A stretch of 64,000 nucleotides of DNA, from assembly GCA_021325095.1 (NCBI GenBank), contig JAJPHV010000001.1, forward strand, positions 1-64,000, given 5' to 3'. Source of the stretch: Chloroflexota bacterium. GTDB lineage: Bacteria > Chloroflexota > Anaerolineae > Aggregatilineales > UBA2796. Shown piece after piece: positions 27,100-35,513 of the stretch. The position numbers were made by a program, and so were the translations under genes. Under the pieces are notes generated by a model. That model was not told the origin of the DNA. It did not search any database and worked only from the letters and a program-made list of their open reading frames with translations. Every line of letters starts with the position of its first letter. Position 1 is the first letter of the stretch.

Positions 27100-27412
27100 G
27101 ATCCACCTCCTCGCCAAACAAAGTTTCTGTCGCCCAATCAATCGTGTTCTCCGCGCCGTTGTCTGAGAGGTCGATGCCTGCGCCATACAGTGAACGCAAA
27201 ATACTGTCGGTGGACAGCCCCCCGGTTAGCTCATCCTCAAGTTGCTGGTATTCCTGTTCTGCGGCCTGGTAGTAGCGCTGGTAGATGACGATGGCAATGA
27301 CGCCTGTGATGGCAAGGTATACCAAGAGCAATATCCCCAGAAGGATTCCCAAAATGGCAACGGCAATGAGCACTGCTATCAATCCCGCCAGTTCATCAAC
27401 TGCCCTTTCCAT
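27089..27412 (-). CDS. Small membrane protein of the transfer operon
   Basis: The protein has 107 residues. Residues 5-45 are one long hydrophobic stretch (two closely packed helices), then a charged coiled tail with QEYQQLEDELTGG. It overlaps the ATPase start by 11 bases and abuts the next gene, so it is likely a membrane anchor or partner of the ATPase. No family recognised. Confidence 0.7.
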   Translation of the reverse strand: MERAVDELAGLIAVLIAVAILGILLGILLLVYLAITGVIAIVIYQRYYQAAEQEYQQLEDELTGGLSTDSILRSLYGAGIDLSDNGAENTIDWATETLFGEEVDRAA

Positions 27413-28189
27413 CTAGAACCTATCCTTCCTGCTGTGGTTGCCGTTACTGTTGGTGCTTTCTTTCAGTGGAAGGTCTTGGTCGTTAGCTTTTTGCTGCTGG
27501 CTGAGGCCAGGATCTGACTTTACGGTTTCAGATTTGCCTGTCTCCTGGGTCAGCGCATGGAGGGCCGAAAGGTAGAGTTCCTTCACATTGAATCCAAAGC
27601 CACTGGTTCCCAGACTAGCCTCTGCCAGGACGTGTTCAGCCAGTTGCGCCTGGTTCGCCTGGAAGATGACCTGATGGTGCGGAGGAAGTTGGGCCATGAT
27701 GTCCTTTTCAATCTCAGCCAATTCGATCAAGATGTGCCCTACGGCTTGGCTGGCTGCTGGAATGAGCAAACCTGCTGTCTCGATTTTGTCAAGGTGTAGC
27801 GTCCCCCTGGTGCGTATCTCGTCCCGCTTGAGTATGCCCTCCGCCCGTTGTGCCATCGCATTTCGTAGTGCCTCAACCTGCCCCGGCCCTAAAGCCACAG
27901 AGAGGCGCTCACGCTCCGCACTACTCATCCCCGATGCCATGCCCTGCAAACTTTGCAGGTCTGGCAGGCCCGCTCGTGCCCGTTGAACGTAGTTTTTCTT
28001 CGTATCCATGTGCCGTCTTCCCCGACCTGAGCCGTGTCTCGGTACTTCGGTCATAAACAGATAGGGCGCGTAGGTTTTGAAAATGCGTGTCTGCCGCCGC
28101 TCCCGTTTGAGGGCGATCCGCTCGATCAGGACGGCGATCAAAAGCAGCGCAATTGCCAAAAACAGCAGTGTTTGTAGGTTTGCGTGCAT
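27413..28189 (-). CDS. Single-helix membrane protein of the transfer operon
   Basis: The protein has 258 residues with one N-terminal membrane helix (LLFLAIALLLIAVLIE), then a basic region and a helical domain. It ends Asn/Ser-rich. It directly precedes the small membrane gene with no gap, in the conserved order of the presumed transfer operon. No family recognised. Confidence 0.65.
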   Translation of the reverse strand: MHANLQTLLFLAIALLLIAVLIERIALKRERRQTRIFKTYAPYLFMTEVPRHGSGRGRRHMDTKKNYVQRARAGLPDLQSLQGMASGMSSAERERLSVALGPGQVEALRNAMAQRAEGILKRDEIRTRGTLHLDKIETAGLLIPAASQAVGHILIELAEIEKDIMAQLPPHHQVIFQANQAQLAEHVLAEASLGTSGFGFNVKELYLSALHALTQETGKSETVKSDPGLSQQQKANDQDLPLKESTNSNGNHSRKDRF

Positions 28190-28206
28190 CTACTCACTCC
28201 TCTCGC

Positions 28207-28452
28207 CTACAGGTCGTCGTAAATTCCGCGCCTGACGTTATCGCTACCTGCCAGGATTGCCTCTCTGAGTGCCAGTCTCATCTGAGCGTCCACTTCCAGC
28301 GCTCTATCAGGGTTTGCCATCTTTGCCTTTACAACAGTGCTGGCGTATAACTGCTTCAAGGCTGTCCGATTTCCTGACTGGATAAGCCCTGTGGCCTGCT
28401 GCCGAAACTCCGAAACAGGGTCGCGTCGTTCAGTTTTTCCAAAACCAAACAC
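28207..28452 (-). CDS. Small hypothetical protein of the transfer operon
   Basis: The protein has 81 residues, helical and without membrane segments (FRQQATGLIQSGNRTALKQLY). It lies 17 bases upstream of the membrane gene, same strand. No motif recognised. Confidence 0.55.
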   Translation of the reverse strand: MFGFGKTERRDPVSEFRQQATGLIQSGNRTALKQLYASTVVKAKMANPDRALEVDAQMRLALREAILAGSDNVRRGIYDDL

Positions 28453-28553
28453 TGCGTCACATCCTTTCTCTACACGAGTTGGTCAAACGACTGTGAGCGG
28501 GCGAAGACTGGCAACTGCGCCTGCTCATGCACATCGAACGTTTATGGAACTGG

Positions 28554-29090
28554 CTAATCTTTCTCGACGGTAACGAGAACTGGCGGGTGTGAGTTGTCCT
28601 TCACATCCTCCTGTTCGTCAGGCACAGGCAGGTAACTCAGTTGCAATGGCAAATACTGTTCAGTCTCGACTGCGTAGCACGCATCGCACAACGTCTGCCC
28701 TTCAATTTGCCGTTCAAAGGCAATGCGGCAGTGTTCACAGATTGCGGTCATACTCGTGTCCTTTTTCTGATTTGGTGATTGCTTTGCTGAATTCGTATCC
28801 AATGCTGTCGAGCGGGCGTTATCTATCCCCCGAAAGGAAGCCTGAACTAATGTCTTGGCATAGAAACGGCGATTCCAGGCCGTCAGGCGAAAGGTGGTAA
28901 TGACCACATAAATGTTTGGATCTGAGTGCTCCACCACTACAGTTACGTTCGTTTTCCAATCAATGAAGAGGCGTCTGTTATCGCGTCCCTGAGAGACTGT
29001 GCCTAGAAAGATGGCGTCTTCGATTTCCTGTTCGGTAATCTTCCGAAGTGTGGCTTGCTGATTGGCGTGTTTCGTATACGCAAGGTTCAT
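28554..29090 (-). CDS. DUF4258 protein with C-terminal zinc-ribbon-like segment
   Basis: The protein has 178 residues. The first 85 (YTKHANQQATLRKITEQEIE, DWKTNVTVVVEH) match DUF4258, a fold related to BrnT/RelE-type toxins. After a linker, residues 115-140 carry CEHC and CDAC, a zinc-ribbon pattern. An internal Met at MTAICEHC, after a Lys-rich stretch, could start a separate protein, but the frame is continuous. Its position within the element suggests a regulatory or toxin-like role. Confidence 0.65.
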   Translation of the reverse strand: MNLAYTKHANQQATLRKITEQEIEDAIFLGTVSQGRDNRRLFIDWKTNVTVVVEHSDPNIYVVITTFRLTAWNRRFYAKTLVQASFRGIDNARSTALDTNSAKQSPNQKKDTSMTAICEHCRIAFERQIEGQTLCDACYAVETEQYLPLQLSYLPVPDEQEDVKDNSHPPVLVTVEKD

Positions 29091-29148
29091 GGTTGGCCTC
29101 CTACATATGATCTACGATGGCCCGCCCCCGTCCAGCGGGCCTGGTGTA

Positions 29149-29475
29149 TCAGTCCGACACCATTTCCGGCAGTTGCGGAAATACCGCTTCGTATGCCGCG
29201 ATAAGAGCATCGTCTGTTGGCGGATTGATCTGCTTCTTCGCCAGGCGTGCCTTGCTCACCTGCTCAATCTCCGCCTGCTCGTAAGCCGCTCGTCGTACCC
29301 TCACCTGCTGCTGTAGTTTCACCTGTTCGTCTGGTGTAGAACGCATACGTCGTCGGAAGGCAATTCTTGTACATATACCTGGACATGATTTCATCGTGCG
29401 GGTCAGCCAGGGCGTCTTCTTGCCACAGACCGCACACATTTCTGCTTCTGGATTGACATCTTTCGGTTTTGACAT
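29149..29475 (-). CDS. Small zinc-finger-like hypothetical protein
   Basis: The protein has 108 residues with a four-Cys motif (CAVCGKKTPW, then CPGIC) followed by a basic helical region (QQQVRVRRAAYEQAEIEQV). The ATG at 29475 has GTGGAGAGG upstream; the longer frame to 29703 adds unstructured sequence without a ribosome site. Confidence 0.6.
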   Translation of the reverse strand: MSKPKDVNPEAEMCAVCGKKTPWLTRTMKSCPGICTRIAFRRRMRSTPDEQVKLQQQVRVRRAAYEQAEIEQVSKARLAKKQINPPTDDALIAAYEAVFPQLPEMVSD

Positions 29476-29965
29476 GGCAAGCCTCTCCACTGCTATGGCT
29501 CTTGTAATTACCGGAAAGGTTTTGCTATGATCGGGGAATAAGCGAAGCCACCAGTGGCCCAAAGCAACTGGCTGAACTCTTGTCGGGAAGACAGAAGGTT
29601 TCGCTTTTCCGGTTGGGGGGTGGCTAACTTCGGGTTTGATAGCGTCCAGTGGTAGCACACTGCACACTAAGAAAATAACCTTGTAGTTAGCTGCTCCCCA
29701 CACATTCTCATAGCCCGATGAAAGTTCGGTCTCCCACCGCCTCCGAAATACAAACTGATTGTGATGAAAGTCTTCTAAAGTGCGTACAAAGAATTAACTG
29801 GTTGCCCATTTATTAGAAAATGTATTCGGACACCCGATAAAAATCTTAAGTTCTTTTCCAAGAGAGTCAATGCACAACTACAAAAGCCTCAAAGATTGGA
29901 ATATACGGCCCATAATTTATGCTGCTACAGAGAAAATTTATGCCACTAAGGCATAGGAGTATGCG
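29476..29965. other. Gene-free 490 bases
   Basis: No supported gene, repeat or strong hairpin was seen. AT-rich sequence near 29800-29960 precedes the XRE gene and likely holds its promoter; AGGAG lies just before that start. Confidence 0.5.
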
Positions 29966-31321
29966 ATGATGGAACAATCTGACGAGTCAACCAAAATTCG
30001 CGTTACTGAGCGACTGGGCCAAAACCTTAAACAATTCCGTGAAAGCATTTTTAAGATGACGCAAACAGAGTTTGGCAAGATGCTCGGTTGTGAACAAGAG
30101 ACAATCTCAAAATGGGAGACGGGTACATTACTTCCCAGGCTCGCCGACATTGCCAAGATCGCGGATGAAGCGATAAAGATAAAAACTCCCAAGTGGGATA
30201 TAGCTCGGCTTCTTTCGCTTGAGCCTGTAGAGGAATATAACGGTATTGAGTGGTTGGCTCGGATTCCCGATTATTGCTCTCCGGAGCAACGGCAGAAGAT
30301 TGTTCAAGGCATCGAAACATTTAAGCTGCTTCTGTATGGCACATCCGTGAGTGATTGCACTTCTAAACTGCGTGTTGACTGGAAAACCTTAAATTCGTGG
30401 CTTTCATTTGCCCTTCGCACTCGTAGCTTACAGATATTGAAAGTGCAGCATGACGAAGACAAGGAATTAGAGCTAATGCGCCATTACGACGGGCTGAGGA
30501 ATGTGATTGTGGCAAAAACTCCTCGCTTGGGGCCTGATAAATATACGGATGGCACTGACCTGAGGATCGAGCTTGTTAGCTTTCTGGCGGCCACTCAAGC
30601 ATTAGCCAGTGTTGCTGCCGACAATCCTAACGTGGGGATCGGACATGGTTGGACCATGTATCGCTTTGCCCAAAATAGCGCGATGTGCCCCAGAATTTTT
30701 GGTGAAAGTACAATGTGGATACCCATGATGGCGAGAGACGATGCTGATTTTGAGCGAAGTGTATACTCTGCGAACTCTGTAGCGAGCCTCATGGCCCTTC
30801 ATCATCAAGGAAAGTCACTGCATTTCCCGTTCGTCCCTTTGGAGAAGCGAGCGGAGCTTACCGAAGCAGCGTGGAGTGAACTGCTAGCTGTAGACCAAAA
30901 GACCAGCAGCGCTGTCACGCGATTTCATCAGGTAGCAACCACGTACTTCATAACGGTTGGCCGAGAGAATCCAGACTCGACACTTCCGGTAGAACCTTCT
31001 ACAGTTCGGTTGAAACAATCTATCAATCATGTGCTTTGGGAACGCGGCCTTATAGGGGAGCTTGCAGGAGATGTTTTGGGAATCCACGTCAATCATAAGG
31101 GTGAAGTTATCGATAACGCTGTGCAACAGATTAACGAGAAGCAAGTATTCACGATAGGACTGGATAAGTTGCGCCTACGAACCAAGGTCAATCCTACGTG
31201 GGTCATTGCAGCGAATCGACATAAGCAGGGGCCAGTCCTAATGGCATTGCGGAGCGGGTATGCCAATTCATTGGTGATTGACGAAGAAATCGCTGACTAT
31301 CTTATTCAAAACGCTGCGTAG
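29966..31321 (+). CDS. XRE regulator with a large unassigned domain
   Basis: The protein has 451 residues. Residues 17-80 are an XRE helix-turn-helix (LKQFRESIFKMTQTEFGKML, then QETISKWETG). The remaining 370 residues are mostly unassigned, with no nuclease or kinase motif. AGGAG precedes the ATG. It is divergent from the transfer genes and could control them. Its size exceeds ordinary phage repressors and suggests an effector or ligand-sensing part. Confidence 0.7.
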   Translation: MMEQSDESTKIRVTERLGQNLKQFRESIFKMTQTEFGKMLGCEQETISKWETGTLLPRLADIAKIADEAIKIKTPKWDIARLLSLEPVEEYNGIEWLARIPDYCSPEQRQKIVQGIETFKLLLYGTSVSDCTSKLRVDWKTLNSWLSFALRTRSLQILKVQHDEDKELELMRHYDGLRNVIVAKTPRLGPDKYTDGTDLRIELVSFLAATQALASVAADNPNVGIGHGWTMYRFAQNSAMCPRIFGESTMWIPMMARDDADFERSVYSANSVASLMALHHQGKSLHFPFVPLEKRAELTEAAWSELLAVDQKTSSAVTRFHQVATTYFITVGRENPDSTLPVEPSTVRLKQSINHVLWERGLIGELAGDVLGIHVNHKGEVIDNAVQQINEKQVFTIGLDKLRLRTKVNPTWVIAANRHKQGPVLMALRSGYANSLVIDEEIADYLIQNAA

Positions 31322-31413
31322 GTTCAGAACAAATAAGGAATCCTTACACCACACCCCACTTCTGGGTTTGGGACAATCTGCGGTCAATGCAAGTGAAGCA
31401 TGAGGAAGCGGGA

Positions 31414-32097
31414 CTATTGGCCTGGCTGCGAATTGCCGCCGCGTCGATATTTACTCCCGATCTTACGCTTGTGGTTAGTAGGATGCTCATTTTGATACCG
31501 TTCCACTTCCAAAACACTCGTTCGCCATTTCCAACGCTTGTTTTCAAGAGTATAAGTTGCACGAATACTTCCATCACGACATAAATCTGTCAAATGTTTG
31601 CTGCAATAGCCTGTTAACTCAGACAACTCTATAATCGTTTTCAGCTCGCCCTCAATATCTTCTGGCGTAAACGCCCGCTTGTAATCTTCCAACTCCTCTT
31701 GTTTCTTAATGGGTTTAGAATGCCCATGTGCGCGTCTCCATTGCATCTCAGGATTATCCGGTTCTACATAGCGCTTCTCTGTGCGATACCGTTTTACTTC
31801 TTCAACACTTGAAAACCATTTGCCCCGTGCACCGATGCTCTCATCAAATACTCCGCGGAGCCGCCCGTATCTCATAAGTTGTAGAAGGCGTATTCTCGAA
31901 TACCCTGTAAGCTCAGCCAAACGATTTGCGCCCATAAGTTCTCCCTCAATATCTTCTGCTGTATATCTGAACGTATATTCAGAGCCGATATCGGATGGTT
32001 CAATTGCTGCCTTTTCAGATGTTTCAGGTACAGATGAATCTGATTGTTGGCTGGCTGGTTGAAATTCATCTTGACTTGGGCCTAATCGTTCTGGCAT
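31414..32097 (-). CDS. DNA-binding protein with two tandem excisionase-like domains
   Basis: The protein has 227 residues. Two copies of one module, near residues 45-120 and 145-215, share (T/P)xDIEGEL, then (A/S)ELTGY, a second helix, a basic wing and a closing VE(E/V)VxRY. Each looks like a MerR/Xis winged helix. A two-headed protein could bridge two sites. The upstream ribosome site is weak. No neighbour is coupled to it. Confidence 0.65.
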   Translation of the reverse strand: MPERLGPSQDEFQPASQQSDSSVPETSEKAAIEPSDIGSEYTFRYTAEDIEGELMGANRLAELTGYSRIRLLQLMRYGRLRGVFDESIGARGKWFSSVEEVKRYRTEKRYVEPDNPEMQWRRAHGHSKPIKKQEELEDYKRAFTPEDIEGELKTIIELSELTGYCSKHLTDLCRDGSIRATYTLENKRWKWRTSVLEVERYQNEHPTNHKRKIGSKYRRGGNSQPGQ

Positions 32098-32252
32098 AGC
32101 AGTGCTAGTTTAGGCCGTGAAAACTAGGATGTCTAGCATCTTGAAGAAAATAAGCGCCGCCACGTCTCGTCGCCTCTCCTCTGATCTGAGCTAGCAACCA
32201 GTGGCGGCGCGATACTGCTTGAAACCGTTGTGTTGGTTTGCTACCCTGGATC

Positions 32253-32558
32253 ATGACCTTCGCCACATTTTTGGGGCTTGTCCCTTTTTTCATGCTCTGC
32301 CTGGCTCTGGCCTATCCTTTGGAAATAGTGGCCGTGTTAGCTGCCTGGCTTCGTCAAATTCGAGCATTGCGGGTGCAATGGCTGGCTGAGGCTGAATTCC
32401 GAAAAATCGCCGCAACATTCCTTGCCAAACATGGAAGGGCTGATGCGCGGCTCGTTCATGAGGTTCTGCGTGCGCATAAACAAGCGGTGGTAGCCAGACT
32501 TATGACCAAATGCGACCAGCAACTTCCTGAGCTTCCCTGGTGGGCGCGGGAGTTCTAA
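32253..32558 (+). CDS. Small membrane-anchored hypothetical protein
   Basis: The protein has 101 residues with an N-terminal hydrophobic stretch of about 35 residues, then a basic helical tail (RQIRALRVQWLAEAEFRKIAA). A TTG at 32238 would add five residues. No family recognised. A hairpin follows directly at 32569-32604. Confidence 0.5.
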   Translation: MTFATFLGLVPFFMLCLALAYPLEIVAVLAAWLRQIRALRVQWLAEAEFRKIAATFLAKHGRADARLVHEVLRAHKQAVVARLMTKCDQQLPELPWWAREF

Positions 32559-32568
32559 AGCGACCATG

Positions 32569-32604
32569 AAAAAAGGCCGGGAGACAGTGATGTGCCTCCC
32601 GACC
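32569..32604 (-). terminator. Terminator between convergent small genes
   Basis: GGCCGGGAG (32575-32583) pairs with CTCCCGACC (32596-32604), with AAAAAA at 32569-32574, read as a T-run on the - strand after the gene at 32616. On the + strand only TTT follows, so it serves mainly the - strand. Confidence 0.72.
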
Positions 32605-32615
32605 TTTCGCCTACC

Positions 32616-32819
32616 CTAGCGGCGTACTCGCCGATATTGTGGAATGCGGCGTAGCATCCAATCCACGAGCTTGCCCATTGCGCTTTCCAAAGCGTCCAAC
32701 AGCAGATTTTGCGTCCGCTTCTGTGGACGCCGACCTTCTAGCACCTCTAGTGTGCGGTAGAGATCGTCGATCAGCGCTTGTCGCTGCTTCTCAGCCTCAG
32801 CCAGCTTCTTCCAATCCAT
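32616..32819 (-). CDS. Small basic helical protein next to the putative origin
   Basis: The protein has 67 residues, entirely helical and charged (LAEAEKQRQALIDDLYRTLE). A textbook GGAGGTGATC site precedes ATG 32819. No family recognised. Its place directly beside the inverted-repeat field suggests an origin- or transfer-associated accessory protein; this is inference. Confidence 0.65.
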   Translation of the reverse strand: MDWKKLAEAEKQRQALIDDLYRTLEVLEGRRPQKRTQNLLLDALESAMGKLVDWMLRRIPQYRRVRR

Positions 32820-32884
32820 ATGATCACCTCCTTCCTTTCTATTTATCAGGCTCGCGCTTGCGTGCCTGTCCCCCACTCCACGCT

Positions 32885-32985
32885 GGCCGGGTTCCCTTGC
32901 CAGTCAAGGATTGTCCCGCCAACGACGGGACAACTTGCAAGCCACGTCCATACGTGGCGCAGTCCTTGACGGTGCAAGGGTGGCC
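32885..32985. repeat. Three-way-junction inverted repeat (candidate origin element)
   Basis: Nested arms: GGCC (32885-32888 with 32982-32985), CCCTTGC (32894-32900) with GCAAGGG (32974-32980), and GTCAAGGA (32903-32910) with TCCTTGAC (32963-32970). Inside sit two hairpins: TTGTCCCG/CGGGACAA (32911-32918, 32926-32933) and GCCACGT/ACGTGGC (32941-32947, 32952-32958). All arms are perfect. The fold could form in single-stranded DNA or RNA. Confidence 0.7.
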
Positions 32986-33159
32986 GTACAATCAGAAGGA
33001 CAGGAGCGCAAGTACCTCATTTTTGAGAGCCGCTTCTGGGAGGGTTCCCGATCTTGAGCCGTCTTCTGAGCCACATAAGGAAGTTCCCAAGTGTGAAATG
33101 GTCTTTCATTGCTTTTCACGGGCATTCCTGACAACGTCTCCTCTGTCTCCCAGGACAGG

Positions 33160-33198
33160 CGGCTTTCCGCAAAAAGCCGAATGCCCGCAAGGGCATTC
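33160..33198. repeat. Two adjacent perfect hairpins
   Basis: CGGCTTT (33160-33166) pairs with AAAGCCG (33173-33179). GAATGCCC (33179-33186) pairs with GGGCATTC (33191-33198) around a GCAA loop. Confidence 0.7.
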
Positions 33199-33208
33199 AA
33201 ATACGCCA

Positions 33209-33480
33209 CCCCCCCGTCGGGTGAGCGAGCGGCAGCGAGCGAACGAACCTGTAAGGCCGACTTGCCCCAAAAGCGCGCGGTGGACTCGAACGAAGTGAGT
33301 AGACCACTGCCGCGTCCGCCGAATTCGTGAACGCAGTGAACAAATGAGGGAACCGCCCGCCACTGTCACCTGTCAAGGTGAAGTGGGAACATGGGGACAC
33401 TACCCATGTGGCGGGCGGCGGTTTGGGGCAAGTCGGGCTTCAAGTGAGGCGTAGACGAGCGCAGAAGGCCGACGGGGGGG
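33209..33480. repeat. 272-bp nested palindrome (candidate oriT or replication origin)
   Basis: Concentric perfect arms: CCCCCCCGTCGG (33209-33220) with CCGACGGGGGGG (33469-33480); CCGACTTGCCCCAAA (33257-33271) with TTTGGGGCAAGTCGG (33422-33436); CCGCCCGCCAC (33353-33363) with GTGGCGGGCGG (33408-33418). Within these lie TCACCT/AGGTGA (33366-33371, 33376-33381) and ACATGGG/CCCATGT (33389-33395, 33403-33409). Direct GAGCGAGCGG-like repeats lie at 33223-33245. Confidence 0.72.
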
Positions 33481-33721
33481 TGCTTGCCGAGTGGTGGGGG
33501 TTGACCGAACCTGATGGTGAGGGAGCGCCCCTGCCCGATGGCAAGCACATATTGTGGGGTGCAGCCCTACAATAGTGGCGTAGTTGTTCCTGTAGTTATG
33601 GGTGACTACAGCCTGTGCTACATCCTAGAATACGGTGATGGGATCAAAACCTGGGAGATGTAAGACTAGTATTCGCCAACTTTGGTCTTCAAAAACGGGT
33701 GTCGATAATTTCACAATGTGC

Positions 33722-33865
33722 TTGACACACAGCCCGTCCTAATTCTAAACTTTAATTGCCTTCGGCAATTCGTAGAGCTAAAGCTCTGGGTTTAAGTTGC
33801 CCTCAGAGTGTTAGTCCTACAGGTTTGAATCAAACGGCGCTTCGATTTTTTCGAGGCGCTGTTTT
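33722..33865 (+). ncRNA. Candidate small RNA with promoter and terminator
   Basis: TTGACA (33722-33727) and TAAACT (33746-33751), 18 bases apart, could start a transcript. It would contain hairpins AATTGCC/GGCAATT (33754-33770) and AGAGCT/AGCTCT (33774-33787) and end at a 10-bp stem GGCGCTTCGA/TCGAGGCGCT (33836-33860) followed by GTTTTG. No open frame of note lies inside. It is 0.3 kb from the partition genes, as plasmid control RNAs often are. No known RNA family was recognised. Confidence 0.4.
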
Positions 33866-34116
33866 GTGTCAGAGCGCCTGCGAGGTCTAGCTACCCTTTT
33901 TCGATAGCAGCCAGCCGACCATTGAGCTTTGGTGTTCGGGCTTCCCCTGGGTGGTGGTAGCCTGGTTTGCTACTGCGCCCCTACGCCGGTGTTTCACCGG
34001 AGTGGTTTGGATTTATCCGACCACATTCCCCTACTCACTCGATGGATTTGCAAAGGTACTGACATATAGATAAGCAGATTGATATGGTAGGTGTCAAATT
34101 CGTCCGATGGTTCGTC

Positions 34117-34138
34117 CGTTCGTTCGAACGTCCGAACG
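34117..34138. repeat. GTTCG palindrome site 1 (partition-site candidate)
   Basis: Contains CGTTCGTTCGAACGT, then CCGAACG, directly behind the ribbon-helix-helix gene's stop at 34142-34144. Looser CGTCCG copies precede it at 34101-34117. Confidence 0.6.
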
Positions 34139-34141
34139 TTT

Positions 34142-34552
34142 TTAGGTTCGATTTTTCTTTCCTCTCTTGGCTTTGCTCGCCAGGTATAGATCAATGGCTT
34201 GCTGCACCATCTTGCCCAATGCGGGCTTTCGTCTGCCATTCTGTACTGCCGCCAACTGTAGGGTCTGCAAAGCAACAAGCTGATCCGCGAAAATGTCAAA
34301 GGTGTGCCGTATCTTCACTCGGTTCTTTTTGCGTTCCACCGTTGCACCGTTCGTTCGAACGTTCGAACGTTCGTTTTTAGCCCCAGTATTTTGATAAACG
34401 GTGCGTGGGGCAAACTGCTCAGTCTGAGCCTGAGTCTCTTGTACCGTTGAAGGCATATTAGCTTTTGGCACAGGGGAGTGCGGCGCAAAGAACAGGGAAG
34501 CGCCTTGCAACTCATTGGTCAGGGCGGCCAGATCGGGTGGCTTCTTGGTCAT
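34142..34552 (-). CDS. Ribbon-helix-helix-like partner of ParA
   Basis: The protein has 136 residues. The N-terminal 85 look disordered. The C-terminal 50 (VKIRHTFDIFADQLVALQTL, then KMVQQAIDLYLASK) resemble ribbon-helix-helix centromere binders such as ParG or Omega. It overlaps parA's stop by four bases (ATGA), the usual partition operon order. A GTTCG palindrome (34348-34373) lies within its own coding sequence, encoding part of the flexible region, and a second lies just behind the stop. Confidence 0.68.
   Translation of the reverse strand: MTKKPPDLAALTNELQGASLFFAPHSPVPKANMPSTVQETQAQTEQFAPRTVYQNTGAKNERSNVRTNGATVERKKNRVKIRHTFDIFADQLVALQTLQLAAVQNGRRKPALGKMVQQAIDLYLASKAKRGKKNRT
34348..34373. 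repeat. GTTCG palindrome site 2, inside the coding sequence
   Basis: CGTTCGTTCGAACGT followed by TCGAACGTTCG. It shares its first 15 bases with site 1 at 34117-34138 and is likewise followed by TTTTTAG. Confidence 0.65.
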
Positions 34553-35301
34553 AGTTCGAACAATTCAGTGATCAACTTCTGGTAGGCGAGTGCGGATTTG
34601 GCTTTGGGGCTGAAAGCGAACACGTCTTGTTTGTTCATATGGGCGTCCCGAATGTCGGTATTGCGGGGAATGACCGTTTTCAATACATGCTCCGTATAGG
34701 TTTGGCGAAGCACTTGCAGGGAAGTGCTGGTATTGAGGGTGGCATCGCTCATCGTAAACAAGAACCCCAGGATTTGCAGATGTGGATTGAAGTATTCTTG
34801 AACCTCCTTGACCGTTTTGCTGATCTGAACGATGCTGTCTAGTTCAAAATAGCCAGGGGAGACCACTATCAGCGCTTTATCGGATGCCGTGAACGCATTG
34901 ATGGTCAGCCAGGAGAGGGTCGGTGGGCAGTCGATAAAGACGTACTCGTACTGGCCTTTAATCCGATCCAGTTCACTTTTTAAGCGTGCCTCCCGGTGGT
35001 CGATAGCGGTGGTCAGTTCGATGTCGGTATTGGATAGCAAGATGTGAGAGGGCACGATTTCGAGGTTGGGCACAGAAGTCTTGTGGATGGGGAGTGGTTC
35101 GCGTTTGAGGATGGTTGCGTGGATCGTGGCTCCTACGGCGATGCGGGGGTAATTCGGCAGTAAAACCTTCGAAGCGTTGGCCTGGCTATCAATGTCAATT
35201 AGCAGCGTCTTTTTGCCCTTGCGAGCGATGCCTGCGGATAGGGAGATGGATGTGGTCGTTTTCCCTGTGCCGCCCTTTTGGGACGCGATTGAAATCACCA
35301 T
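34549..35301 (-). CDS. parA: ParA-family partition ATPase
   Basis: The protein has 250 residues. It begins with the deviant Walker A ASQKGGTGKTTTS and continues with LLIDIDSQANAS (A') and YVFIDCPPTLSWLT (Walker B), all diagnostic for ParA/Soj ATPases. ParA moves or positions DNA with a centromere-binding partner, here the next gene. A short ParA without an N-terminal DNA-binding domain is typical for type Ib loci paired with small ribbon-helix-helix proteins. It implies that the island has an extrachromosomal phase or was a plasmid. Confidence 0.93.
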   Translation of the reverse strand: MVISIASQKGGTGKTTTSISLSAGIARKGKKTLLIDIDSQANASKVLLPNYPRIAVGATIHATILKREPLPIHKTSVPNLEIVPSHILLSNTDIELTTAIDHREARLKSELDRIKGQYEYVFIDCPPTLSWLTINAFTASDKALIVVSPGYFELDSIVQISKTVKEVQEYFNPHLQILGFLFTMSDATLNTSTSLQVLRQTYTEHVLKTVIPRNTDIRDAHMNKQDVFAFSPKAKSALAYQKLITELFEL

Positions 35302-35513
35302 AAGCCGTCAATCTGCTCAAAGCCAAATCTGGGTTTTTGAGCACATTTGTGATTTAACGATAGAGGACGGCGGGTGGCGTGTCAATGGGGGAATGACTAT
35401 ATCGCCCGTCCTGGCGCATTTGGTGAGGTCACAGGGGCATTTATGAAGGACTTCGGAACTGCATTTCTCTGGATAAAATGTCAACGCTGATTGGAGCGTA
35501 GCAGGGTAGAGGG

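Larger units (their letters stand above)
32986..33721. other. Gene-free stretch holding a nested palindrome field
   Basis: Open frames here are not believed to be genes. They run through the hairpins, lack ribosome sites and their products are low in complexity. Apart from the hairpins listed separately (33160-33198 and 33209-33480), GTGAAA/TTTCAC arms lie near 33091-33120. 33485-33720 shows nothing clear. Confidence 0.55.

Noticed and set aside
32639-33298. A 219-residue open frame on the + strand across the inverted-repeat region
   Set aside because: It overlaps the well-supported small gene at 32616-32819 and runs through perfect hairpins. The product is rich in Pro/Arg/Ser with no motif and no ribosome site.
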